Shown here: positions 1 through 5,979 of the stretch, piece after piece
Layout of the letters: every line of letters starts with the position of its first letter
Position numbering within the stretch: the stretch's first letter is position 1
Assembly (NCBI GenBank): GCA_021809305.1
Contig: JAKBAF010000079.1
Location: 1 to 6,415 of the forward strand
DNA from: a bacterium
GTDB taxonomy: Bacteria > Chlamydiota > Chlamydiia > Chlamydiales > JAFEGQ01
Direction: 5' to 3'
Length of the DNA: 6,415 bases
Translations under genes and position numbers: made by a program
Notes under the pieces: model-generated
The model's database searches: none
What the model saw: the letters and a program-made list of their open reading frames with translations, nothing else
What the model was told of the DNA's origin: nothing

Positions 1-53
1 ATTAATGAAAATAGGTGCAGAATGGCTCTTCCTAAATGCGAGATGCGTTCGCA

Positions 54-85
54 AAAGGGCAACTGCCCAAGGGGTTGTGCCCTTT
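54..85 (+). terminator. Imperfect hairpin upstream of fabH, possible terminator or leader structure
   Basis: Bases 54-59 (AAAGGG) pair with 80-85 (CCCTTT). Bases 60-63 (CAAC) pair with 74-77 (GTTG), leaving a two-base bulge at 78-79. The loop is about ten bases and is itself GC-rich. An A run precedes the stem and TTTGGTTT spans its end, which fits a weak rho-independent terminator for a gene upstream of the window. It could equally be a leader hairpin of the fabH transcript, since no clear promoter is visible between it and fabH. Stops in the third plus frame at 3-5 and 6-8 could end such an upstream gene, but too little is present to say. Confidence 0.35.
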
Positions 86-144
86 GGTTTGCAACAAGGA
101 CGCTTGAGGGGCAAGACCTTAAATCTCGCCACTCTTGCTTTGAC

Positions 145-150
145 AAGGAG
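145..150 (+). promoter_or_regulatory. Ribosome binding site that decides the fabH start
   Basis: AAGGAG lies four bases before the ATG at 155. No comparable purine run precedes the in-frame ATG at 5 within the window. The site supports the shorter 330-residue FabH over a 380-residue form. Confidence 0.7.
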
Positions 151-154
151 ACTC

Positions 155-1147
155 ATGGTCAGCACCAAATTGGCACGAATTTTGGGAACAGCCGCCTATG
201 TTCCTTCAAAGCGGCTTACTAATCGCGATTTTGAGTCGCTTGTCGATACGACCGAGGAGTGGATTGTCACTCGCACGGGTATGCAAGAGCGACGTATCGC
301 CCGTGACGATGAGTTTGCCTCTGATATGGGGTATATTGCGGCTATCCGGGCCCTTGAAGAGACGGGTCTCTCTCCAGATGATATCGATCTCATAGCTGTT
401 GCCACAACAACGCCCGACTACCCCTTCCCAAGTACTGCAGCCCTTATTCAACAGCGGCTTGGTTGTCAGCGCGCGGCAGCCTTTGATTTTCAAGCTGCCT
501 GTACAGGCTATCTCTATGGCCTAGCCTTTGCTAAGGGGCTTGTTGAGTCAGGATCGTTTAAGAACGTTCTTGTGATTGCAACAGAGAAGCTCTCAAGCAT
601 TGTGGACTATACAGATCGGAGCACCTGCATCCTTTTTGGCGATGGGGCAGCCGCCTCGGTCGTCTCAATTGATGGGCCAGGGCTTGCCATTGAACATGTC
701 AGGCTTGGAACTGATGGGGAGCAGTCGAATCTCCTTATCATTCCAGGTGGTGGATGTCGCAACCCCCCCTCTATCAAAACGGTAGAGGAGAGACTGCACT
801 TCATCAAGATGCAGGGACGTGAGATTTTCAAGCACGCTGTCCGCCGGATGATCCAGGCGATGCAGGAGTCGATGGAGGAGCTTGGATTGAAAGAGGAGGA
901 GATCGCCTGGCTTGTGCCACATCAAGCGAATGTACGAATCATCCATGCTATCGCTAAAAGGTTTGATATCCCCTTAGAGCGCGTCTGGATGACAGTTGAG
1001 CGCTATGGCAATACCTCTGCCTCATCTGTTCCTATCGCTCTTTGCGATCTCATGGCAGAGCATACTCTAGAAAAGGGAAGCTATCTTGTCCTCCCCTCCT
1101 TTGGGGCAGGATTAACGTGGGGAACTGCAATTTTGAGGCAACTATGA
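155..1147 (+). CDS. fabH: 3-oxoacyl-[acyl-carrier-protein] synthase III (beta-ketoacyl-ACP synthase III)
   Basis: Cytosolic thiolase-fold enzyme that starts fatty acid chains by condensing acetyl-CoA with malonyl-ACP to give acetoacetyl-ACP. At 330 residues it has normal FabH length. The catalytic triad is visible: Cys116 in AACTGYLYG, His256 in PHQAN (255-259) and Asn286 in YGNTSAS (284-290). The N-terminal segment EEWIVTRTGMQERR (34-47) and FGDGAAA (161-167) are also typical of FabH. The frame stays open back to an ATG at 5, but the ATG at 155 is chosen. It has AAGGAG at 145-150, and the protein then begins with the usual FabH N-terminus (ARILGTAAYVP), whereas the 50 upstream codons resemble nothing in the family. 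It is the first gene of fabH-fabD-fabG-acpP, and its TGA overlaps the fabD ATG. Identification is secure from motifs and context. Confidence 0.97.
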   Translation: MVSTKLARILGTAAYVPSKRLTNRDFESLVDTTEEWIVTRTGMQERRIARDDEFASDMGYIAAIRALEETGLSPDDIDLIAVATTTPDYPFPSTAALIQQRLGCQRAAAFDFQAACTGYLYGLAFAKGLVESGSFKNVLVIATEKLSSIVDYTDRSTCILFGDGAAASVVSIDGPGLAIEHVRLGTDGEQSNLLIIPGGGCRNPPSIKTVEERLHFIKMQGREIFKHAVRRMIQAMQESMEELGLKEEEIAWLVPHQANVRIIHAIAKRFDIPLERVWMTVERYGNTSASSVPIALCDLMAEHTLEKGSYLVLPSFGAGLTWGTAILRQL

Positions 1148-2088
1148 GTCGTAAGCGAATCGCCTTTCTCTTTCCTGGTCAGGGAGCCCAATACATCGGT
1201 ATGGCCAAAGAGTTTTATCAGAACTACTCGGCCACTCGCGAGCTCTTTGAGGAGGCGGAGGAGCACTTAGGCCTCTCTCTTTGCAAGGTGATATTCGAGG
1301 GGCCTGAGTCGGAGCTCACGGAGACTAAGATGGCTCAGGTTGCGCTCTTTGTTTCCTCAATTGGGATCATGCGAGCGGTTCAGCGCGAGTTTCCTGAATT
1401 TAAACCGCTCTACACTTCGGGCTTAAGCCTAGGCGAGTATACAGCAGCTGTGGCTGCAGGTCTTATCTCCTTTAAGGCGGGATTGCCGCTTGTGGCAGAG
1501 CGTGGACGTTTGATGAATGAGGCGTGCATACGCCATCCGGGTGCGATGGCTGCTGTTTTGGGGCTGGAGGGCGATCTTGTTGAGGAGATTGTTCGCGCGG
1601 TAAATCTTCCAAATGATTTATGGGTCGCCAATCTCAACTGTCCACAGCAGGTGGTGATATCTGGGACCGAGCTTGGAATCGCGAAGGGATCCGAGGCTTT
1701 AAAGGGTCGGGGCGCTAAGCGCGTCATTCCACTTAATGTTCATGGTGCTTTTCATAGCGGCCTTATGAGGTCAGCAACATGGGGGCTTGAGGGCCACCTT
1801 GCCGACCTTCCTATTATGGAGAGCAGTGTTGGCTTTGTGATGAACGTTCCTGGCGATTTTGTCTCTTCGGTACCTCTTATTCGGCGCTATCTTGGGGAGC
1901 AGGTGGTCTCTCCTGTCCGTTGGGAGAGGGGGGTTCGGGCAATGGATGCGAAGGGCGTTGACCTCTTTGTTGAGCTTGGAGGAAAGACTCTTCTCGGCTT
2001 TAACAAGCGAATGGGGTTAAATGCATCGACATGTAGCATTGAGCGCCCCTCGGACCTTGTGGGGCTTAGCGAAGCTTTGAATGGCTAA
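1144..2088 (+). CDS. fabD: Malonyl CoA-acyl carrier protein transacylase
   Basis: Cytosolic enzyme that moves the malonyl group from malonyl-CoA to the phosphopantetheine arm of ACP, supplying the extender unit for FabH and later condensing enzymes. The 314-residue length matches FabD. Visible motifs are FPGQGAQ (10-16), the nucleophile elbow GLSLGE with catalytic Ser95 (93-98), the substrate-carboxylate Arg120 in AERGR, and catalytic His204 in GAFHS (201-205). The elbow has Leu where many FabDs, including that of E. coli, have His (GHSLGE). I believe GLSLGE occurs in other bacteria, so this is not a defect. The ATG at 1144 overlaps the fabH stop (ATGA) and follows GAGG at 1135-1138. The longer in-frame opening to 1042 lies inside fabH and is rejected. 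The overlap implies translational coupling within the fab operon. Confidence 0.96.
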   Translation: MSRKRIAFLFPGQGAQYIGMAKEFYQNYSATRELFEEAEEHLGLSLCKVIFEGPESELTETKMAQVALFVSSIGIMRAVQREFPEFKPLYTSGLSLGEYTAAVAAGLISFKAGLPLVAERGRLMNEACIRHPGAMAAVLGLEGDLVEEIVRAVNLPNDLWVANLNCPQQVVISGTELGIAKGSEALKGRGAKRVIPLNVHGAFHSGLMRSATWGLEGHLADLPIMESSVGFVMNVPGDFVSSVPLIRRYLGEQVVSPVRWERGVRAMDAKGVDLFVELGGKTLLGFNKRMGLNASTCSIERPSDLVGLSEALNG

Positions 2089-2098
2089 TGAGGTGGAA

Positions 2099-2851
2099 AT
2101 GGAGCAATTGAAGAATCAGGTTGCAGTTGTCACGGGGGGCACTGCCGGGATTGGCAGAGCGATCGCGATGCGGCTTGCGAGGGCTGGTGCGCGTGTCGCC
2201 ATACTTGGTCGTAACCGAGAGCGAGGGGAGTCGGTCGTTCGTGAGATTTGCGCGGCTGCAGGCGATGAGGGGCGTGCCAGATTCGATGAAGTAGATGTGG
2301 CTAGCACCGCTGATGTTGAAAGGGTCCTAAAAGGGCTGCAGGGTGAGTGGGGCGGTGTAAATATCCTTGTCAATAACGCGGGAATTACGCGCGATGCGCT
2401 TCTCATGCGGATGACAGAGGAGCAGTGGGATTCTGTACTCGATACTAATCTCAAGGGGGCCTATAATACATCTCGTGTTCTTATCCGCTCGATGATGAAG
2501 GCGGGTGGGGGCAGAATTATTAATATCTCGTCTGTCGTTGGATTGACAGGAAATGCTGGTCAGGCGCATTATGCAGCCTCCAAATCGGGACTCATTGGCC
2601 TTAGTAAAGCACTGGCTAAAGAGCTGTCGAGTCGGCATATCAATGTTAATGTCATCGCTCCGGGATTTATTGATACGGAGATGACGGGGGTCCTCTCTCA
2701 AGAGATAAGAGAGGGAATTCTTAAGGCTATTCCGCTAGGTCGGATGGGGAAGCCTGAAGATATCGCGGAGGCCGCGCTTTTTCTAGCCGGCCCTGGGTCG
2801 GACTATATTACCGGTCAAGTGATTACAGTCGATGGCGGGATGGTCATGTAG
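2099..2851 (+). CDS. fabG: 3-oxoacyl-[acyl-carrier-protein] reductase
   Basis: NADPH-dependent short-chain dehydrogenase that reduces 3-ketoacyl-ACP to 3-hydroxyacyl-ACP, the first reduction of each elongation cycle. The 250-residue product shows the Rossmann glycine motif TGGTAGIG (12-19), NNAG (92-95), the active-site Asn117, catalytic Ser145 in NISS, and YxxxK with Tyr158 and Lys162. The FabG-like C-terminus ends in ITGQVITVDGGMVM. Two starts are possible. The ATG at 2081 would overlap fabD by eight bases and lacks a clear ribosome site. The ATG at 2099 has GAGG at 2090-2093 with the same five-base spacing seen at fabD, and gives the expected MEQLKNQVAVVTGG beginning, so it is preferred. 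SDR enzymes are a broad family, but the position between fabD and acpP makes FabG secure. Confidence 0.96.
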   Translation: MEQLKNQVAVVTGGTAGIGRAIAMRLARAGARVAILGRNRERGESVVREICAAAGDEGRARFDEVDVASTADVERVLKGLQGEWGGVNILVNNAGITRDALLMRMTEEQWDSVLDTNLKGAYNTSRVLIRSMMKAGGGRIINISSVVGLTGNAGQAHYAASKSGLIGLSKALAKELSSRHINVNVIAPGFIDTEMTGVLSQEIREGILKAIPLGRMGKPEDIAEAALFLAGPGSDYITGQVITVDGGMVM

Positions 2852-2907
2852 GTGTGCTTGAAAGGATAACCATTGAACAAGGGTTAAATGAGGTGAAGGA
2901 TACGGAT

Positions 2908-3150
2908 ATGTCGACGAAAGATGAGGTTATTGAGATAGTAGTCGAACAGCTTGGGATCGATGCGGCGGATGTTACTCCGGAGAAGTCGTTCGTCGAAGAT
3001 CTCAACGCCGACTCGTTAGATTTAACCGAACTCATCATGACCTTCGAAGAGCGATTTGGTTATGAGATTTCGGAAGAAGAGGCTGAAAAGCTGAAGACAG
3101 TAGGCGATGTTATCGCTTACATCGACCATAAGAAGGCTGAGCTCGCCTAG
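2908..3150 (+). CDS. acpP: Acyl carrier protein
   Basis: Small acidic cytosolic protein that carries acyl intermediates as thioesters on a 4'-phosphopantetheine arm and is the shared substrate of the three upstream enzymes. It has 80 residues, close to the 78 of E. coli AcpP. The arm attaches at Ser36 in NADSLD, followed by the acidic recognition helix (LDLTELIMTFEERF). Asn33 replaces the Gly of the E. coli GADSLD motif, and LNADSLDLTELIM matches my memory of chlamydial ACPs. The ATG at 2908 has AAGGA at 2896-2900 with seven-base spacing. A GTG at 2854 would add 18 residues foreign to the family and is rejected. The 56-base gap after fabG is the longest in the operon and could hold an internal promoter, but none is clear. 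A strong terminator follows. Confidence 0.97.
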   Translation: MSTKDEVIEIVVEQLGIDAADVTPEKSFVEDLNADSLDLTELIMTFEERFGYEISEEEAEKLKTVGDVIAYIDHKKAELA

Positions 3151-3179
3151 AGCTTGGCGCTTTTAGCCTCGGATACTTA

Positions 3180-3220
3180 AGGCCTCTTTGCCCGCAAGGC
3201 AAAGAGGCCTCTTCTTTTCT
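3180..3220 (+). terminator. Rho-independent terminator of the fab operon, between convergent genes
   Basis: A perfect 13-bp stem, AGGCCTCTTTGCC (3180-3192) against its reverse complement at 3198-3210, closes on the five-base loop CGCAA. The T-rich tail CTTCTTTTCT (3211-3220) follows on the plus strand, 29 bases after the acpP stop. The stem lies 12 bases beyond the stop of the minus-strand gene at 3223, so it may also end that transcript. The minus-strand tail (TTAAGTATCC) is poor in T, so termination in that direction should be weaker. Confidence 0.93.
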
Positions 3221-3222
3221 CA

Positions 3223-3609
3223 TTACGAGTCTGTGTCGCTTATGTTCGGGAGAGCGAGAGCCGCGTCTGGGGCGCCAAACTTCCCTGCAGCTCCAAAGAT
3301 CAGGGCACTACCTGCCGCAAATCCAAGGGCTAAGGAACCAAGTATCTCAAGGGTCTTTGGATTGGCTCCCTTACCGAGGACTGCCAATAATGCGATGCAG
3401 AGACCCATCGAAGTAATGGCACACACTCCTCCAATTACTGCTAATGCCTCGGTATTCCCCCCGTTCAACTGAAACCCCACTCTCTTAGCCACGTTCTGCG
3501 TTTTTGTAACAGTATTATTGCCGTCGTTAAGCAGAGCATAGAGAGAGGGTGATTGTGTTACGAGTGGTACTCCTTGGCTTTTGCTTTGCGTTGAGGCTTG
3601 TCTTTCCAT
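3223..3609 (-). CDS. Small membrane protein with a bilobed hydrophobic domain, candidate Inc-like protein
   Basis: Unrecognised 128-residue protein. Residues 1-53 are hydrophilic, with a Ser/Gln/Thr-rich start (MERQASTQSKSQG) of the kind found in type III secretion signals. Two hydrophobic stretches, about 55-78 and 87-109, are separated by a short polar turn (GKGANPK), and a short acidic tail (ISDTDS) follows. There is no cleavable signal peptide. A closely spaced pair of helices is the hallmark of chlamydial inclusion membrane (Inc) proteins, which the type III system secretes into the vacuole membrane. IncB, of similar size, is encoded near acpP and the equivalent transporter in C. trachomatis. 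Function here is inferred from architecture and neighbourhood only; an ordinary inner-membrane protein is the main alternative. The ATG at 3609 has a strong AAAGGAG site at 3616-3622. The gene converges on acpP. Confidence 0.85.
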   Translation of the reverse strand: MERQASTQSKSQGVPLVTQSPSLYALLNDGNNTVTKTQNVAKRVGFQLNGGNTEALAVIGGVCAITSMGLCIALLAVLGKGANPKTLEILGSLALGFAAGSALIFGAAGKFGAPDAALALPNISDTDS

Positions 3610-3615
3610 TGCTTA

Positions 3616-3622
3616 CTCCTTT
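3616..3622 (-). promoter_or_regulatory. Strong ribosome binding site of the 128-residue membrane protein
   Basis: Read on the minus strand this is AAAGGAG, six bases before the ATG at 3609. It is the best-placed Shine-Dalgarno sequence in the window, and it supports both the start and the reality of a gene with no recognised family. Confidence 0.8.
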
Positions 3623-3650
3623 TATACTATTCTATGTATTGCTGCGTATA

Positions 3651-3679
3651 GTTATATTATCTATCTAATTGATTAAAAA
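3651..3679 (-). promoter_or_regulatory. Candidate promoter of the 128-residue membrane protein gene
   Basis: On the minus strand, TATAAC (3656-3651) matches five of six positions of the -10 consensus. A poor -35 candidate, TTTTTA (3679-3674), lies 17 bases upstream. The spacer from 3610 to about 3720 is markedly A+T-rich compared with the genes. The overlapping GATAAT could serve as -10 instead, so the exact hexamer is uncertain. I see no clear terminator in this 202-base spacer for the upstream 184-residue gene. Confidence 0.35.
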
Positions 3680-3811
3680 TGGAGGTTTCTTTATATAAAA
3701 ACAATAAATAACGAAAAACACTAGGAGAGCTGTCTTACTTATAGTATGAGCGAATGCCCTGGCTTAGATTATGCGATCTCTACTCGTGTTTTCCTGGGGA
3801 ATTCATCCGAA

Positions 3812-4366
3812 TCAGGAAGGAAGGTGGGCTACAAGGTCATCTACTAGCCCTTTTCCTGGTAGCGTTCTTAGGAGGCCAATGCCGAGCGCCGTAGTTGAAG
3901 CGGCGGCTAAAAACCCCCACTGAGATCCGCTCTCAAGAGAGGTGACTGCTGTTGTAAATGAATTGCTTAAAAGAAAGTCACCCCCTACAGCGCCAAGCGA
4001 TTGCTTGAGGACGTGGGCGTAGGTGATAAAGGCCCCAGGAACAAAGAGTGCGATGGCGGCTCCAATGGCTATCCGTGTCTTGCGCCCAAGCCTGTACTCA
4101 TTATCTGATCCGCACCAATGAAGCTTAGCACCCAGTAACAGACCCGCTCCCACTCCTGAGAGAACTCCCGTCTCTAAGCCGAAGTGATAGGTGGTCTTAT
4201 TGTAGCGGGCGGCACCGGCAAGGCGCTCTAGAAAGGGGGTTTTAATCGCTCCGAATGCGATGGCTGTTATCAGTCCGCCGCAGGCCAAAACGGCAACAGT
4301 AGCTCCGATTGCAATCTCTGGTCCAACAGGATAAAAACGCTTTTGAATTGTTTCGTAATACGACAT
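3812..4366 (-). CDS. Four-helix membrane protein of unknown function
   Basis: Unrecognised 184-residue protein. After a short polar N-terminus (MSYYETIQKRFYPVG) come four hydrophobic segments rich in Gly and Ala, at about 17-41, 64-80, 98-117 and 145-165. The first pair is joined by a basic loop (ERLAGAARYNKTTYH), and the second follows CGSDNEYRLGRKTR. No catalytic motif is visible. Pairs of helices are reminiscent of Inc proteins, and IncC of C. trachomatis is about this long and lies beside an equivalent transporter. However, the helices here are spaced more like an ordinary polytopic membrane protein, so the Inc reading is weak. A near-consensus promoter lies just upstream, but only a poor ribosome site (GGGT) precedes the ATG at 4366. 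The transporter gene upstream ends 77 bases away on the same strand. Confidence 0.8.
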   Translation of the reverse strand: MSYYETIQKRFYPVGPEIAIGATVAVLACGGLITAIAFGAIKTPFLERLAGAARYNKTTYHFGLETGVLSGVGAGLLLGAKLHWCGSDNEYRLGRKTRIAIGAAIALFVPGAFITYAHVLKQSLGAVGGDFLLSNSFTTAVTSLESGSQWGFLAAASTTALGIGLLRTLPGKGLVDDLVAHLPS

Positions 4367-4372
4367 ATAAGA

Positions 4373-4391
4373 CCCATTATTTATAAATGGG
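4373..4391. repeat. Short inverted repeat over the expected transcription start
   Basis: CCCATT (4373-4378) and AATGGG (4386-4391) form a perfect six-base inverted repeat around an AT-rich seven-base centre. It lies directly downstream of the -10 box and covers the predicted start site and the short leader of the 184-residue gene. That is a position where an operator or an mRNA hairpin masking the start would act. Arms of this length are common by chance; the placement is what makes it notable. Confidence 0.4.
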
Positions 4392-4392
4392 A

Positions 4393-4421
4393 ATTATAAT
4401 CTTCTCGACTGTTTTTTACAA
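4393..4421 (-). promoter_or_regulatory. Near-consensus sigma70-type promoter of the 184-residue protein gene
   Basis: On the minus strand, TTGTAA (4421-4416) is followed after exactly 17 bases by a perfect TATAAT (4398-4393). Transcription should start near 4386, giving a leader of roughly 20 bases before the ATG at 4366. This is the best promoter visible in the window. It means the gene need not depend on read-through from the transporter. Confidence 0.75.
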
Positions 4422-4443
4422 GGAGGCTGGTTTAAATTAGTGG

Positions 4444-5778
4444 CTATGCAGCGCTCTCCTTGGTTCTCGCACCCTCTTTTGTCTCTTCGCTTTGCTGCAT
4501 CTCAACCTGTGGGTAGGCCGCCCTAACAAGAATAACAACAACCAGAGCAACGATGGCCATGATAAGGCCTAATATCTTACTATTTTGGACGGAGGCAAGG
4601 ATAAGTGAAGTTAAGAGCATCCCCATTGGCTCAAAAAATTGCTCAACGATAACGCGCAGCCTAGCCTTAAGCCTTGGCGAGACAGTGTTCATCAGCAGGT
4701 TAAAGTTGCTATCTTCAATTGCTGAGCAGACTCCTTCAACAGCGATTAGGCCGAGAACGGCCATAATAAGCACATTATGAAAGGACCAGGCAGCAAAGAG
4801 AACCACAAAAGACATTGATGGAATTAGAATGAGGTTTTTGAGGCCAATTCGCCTAACGAGGCGGCCATAGATGAGGATGCCAAAGAGCATATCGCCCATG
4901 AAGACCCACGCTCTACAGCCTCCAAGGAATTGAGTAAGTTCGTTAGAGGTTGCCTCTCCAAGATGGTGCGACGCTTTGGCTGAGAAGATCTCAGCAACGC
5001 TTGCCATGTAGTTGTATTCGGTAACAATCTCCAGTAGAAGCACCAGAATATTAGAGCTCAGGAGGAAGAGGATAAAGCGAGAGCGGATGATCTCTCGGAA
5101 CATCTTTGGAAAGGATTGGATCTTCTCTCCGCCATTTACTTGCGTAAGCTGCTGCTCAGGCAGGGGGGGGTAGCGCTTTAGGATCTGCCTCGCTAGGACA
5201 AAGACGATGAGAGTGGTGGCTGAAATCAGGAGCAGCAGCCCACGTGCTCCAAAGGTCTCAATGAGCAGAGAGATAAGGCCACTGCCTGATGCGGCGCCGA
5301 TGACATAGGCTGAATTGAGTATGCCATACAACCTCTTGGCATCTTGAGGGCCAAAGCCCGCATCGACAAAGGACCAGAGAGAGGTGTAGGTGCACATCAT
5401 GAAGCCCATGGCTCCAACTTTACAGAAGTAGTAGGGGAAAAGAGAGGTGGAGTCTTGAAAAAGGGTAAATGTAAGGGCGGCTGTTGCAAAGAAGAGGAGG
5501 CCTAGAAAGTAGGTAGCAAAGTAGACCCATTGGACAGAGCGATAGCGCAGCGCCTTTAGCGTAAGCGTTGAGAAGAGGAGAAGGCCGCAGGAGATGATAA
5601 GGAAGGCGAGAGGGAGACCCTCCGCACCGACATACTCTAGGAAGAGCCCATCGCCTATTGCGAGACCGCTAAAGGCGACAACTGCGCTTAGAAAGACAAA
5701 CGCAACAAAGAGTGAGACCTTTTTACCGTCACCGGTCTCCAAGTCGAAAAGACGACGGAAAATATTCCCAACCACCAA
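4444..5778 (-). CDS. MFS/NTT-like 12-helix membrane transporter (CT234-like)
   Basis: Inner-membrane transporter of 444 residues with about twelve hydrophobic helices: six between roughly 22 and 198, a hydrophilic central loop near 199-235, then six more, and a charged tail (EMQQSEETKEGARTKESAA). The N-terminal LFDLETGDGKKVSLF, the GDGLFLEYVGAEGLP stretch (42-56) and LYGILNSAYVIGAASG resemble the MFS branch related to ATP/ADP (NTT) carriers in chlamydiae and other bacteria. The substrate cannot be read from the sequence, and true nucleotide exchange is not shown. The start is TTG at 5778 (or GTG at 5775): there is no ATG nearby, an in-frame TAG lies six codons upstream of the TTG, and AGGAGGT sits at 5789-5795. 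A similar transporter lies near acpP in C. trachomatis, which supports the chlamydial reading. Confidence 0.88.
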   Translation of the reverse strand: MVVGNIFRRLFDLETGDGKKVSLFVAFVFLSAVVAFSGLAIGDGLFLEYVGAEGLPLAFLIISCGLLLFSTLTLKALRYRSVQWVYFATYFLGLLFFATAALTFTLFQDSTSLFPYYFCKVGAMGFMMCTYTSLWSFVDAGFGPQDAKRLYGILNSAYVIGAASGSGLISLLIETFGARGLLLLISATTLIVFVLARQILKRYPPLPEQQLTQVNGGEKIQSFPKMFREIIRSRFILFLLSSNILVLLLEIVTEYNYMASVAEIFSAKASHHLGEATSNELTQFLGGCRAWVFMGDMLFGILIYGRLVRRIGLKNLILIPSMSFVVLFAAWSFHNVLIMAVLGLIAVEGVCSAIEDSNFNLLMNTVSPRLKARLRVIVEQFFEPMGMLLTSLILASVQNSKILGLIMAIVALVVVILVRAAYPQVEMQQSEETKEGARTKESAA

Positions 5779-5788
5779 TCGTAAAAAT

Positions 5789-5795
5789 ACCTCCT
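5789..5795 (-). promoter_or_regulatory. Ribosome binding site that fixes a TTG start for the transporter
   Basis: Read on the minus strand this is AGGAGGT, a full anti-16S match, ten bases before TTG at 5778. Codons in frame between it and the TTG contain no ATG, and a TAG overlaps the site, so translation must begin at TTG 5778 or the adjacent GTG 5775. Confidence 0.75.
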
Positions 5796-5832
5796 ATCGC
5801 TTGGGCTGTCCTGCAGTCCGAGCCAGCCCTGC

Positions 5833-5856
5833 CATAACAGGAGCTCGCATAACAGG
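5833..5856. repeat. Pair of 9-base direct repeats upstream of the transporter
   Basis: CATAACAGG occurs at 5833-5841 and again at 5848-5856 with a six-base gap, a 15-base period. The pair lies 55-80 bases upstream of the transporter start. The spacing is not a whole helical turn. A close pair of this length is only mildly unexpected in 6.4 kb, so a regulatory role is a guess. Confidence 0.3.
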
Positions 5857-5926
5857 GAATTCATCTCATGCAAAACCAACCTTTAAAGAGAAAACCCACA
5901 CTGCTTCTCTCTATAAGATGCGGTGC

Positions 5927-5979
5927 GGGTTAGATGCAAGTGATGCACCTTGCCATCTCTTAAACCCTTGCTATAGCAA
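5927..5979. repeat. Bulged hairpin followed by a perfect 12-bp palindrome
   Basis: GGGTT (5927-5931) pairs with AACCC (5963-5967), AGATG (5932-5936) with CATCT (5954-5958), and CAAG (5937-5940) with CTTG (5949-5952). The right arm has a four-base and a one-base bulge, and the loop is TGATGCAC. Immediately adjacent, TTGCTATAGCAA (5968-5979) is a perfect palindrome. No T run follows on either strand, so this is not a standard terminator. A protein-binding site or leader structure is possible. One or two perfect 12-bp palindromes are expected by chance in a window this size. Confidence 0.3.

Noticed and set aside
22..222. 66-codon plus-strand frame across the fabH start
   Set aside because: It overlaps the fabH N-terminus in another frame and its peptide shows no family features.
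3188..3472. Plus-strand open frame antisense to the 128-residue membrane protein
   Set aside because: It begins inside the terminator stem, has no ribosome site and is a shadow of the better-supported minus-strand gene.
3746..3847. 33-codon plus-strand open frame in the AT-rich spacer
   Set aside because: The nearest purine run (AGGAG at 3723-3727) is too far from the ATG, and the frame runs into the end of the opposing gene. Best explained by chance.
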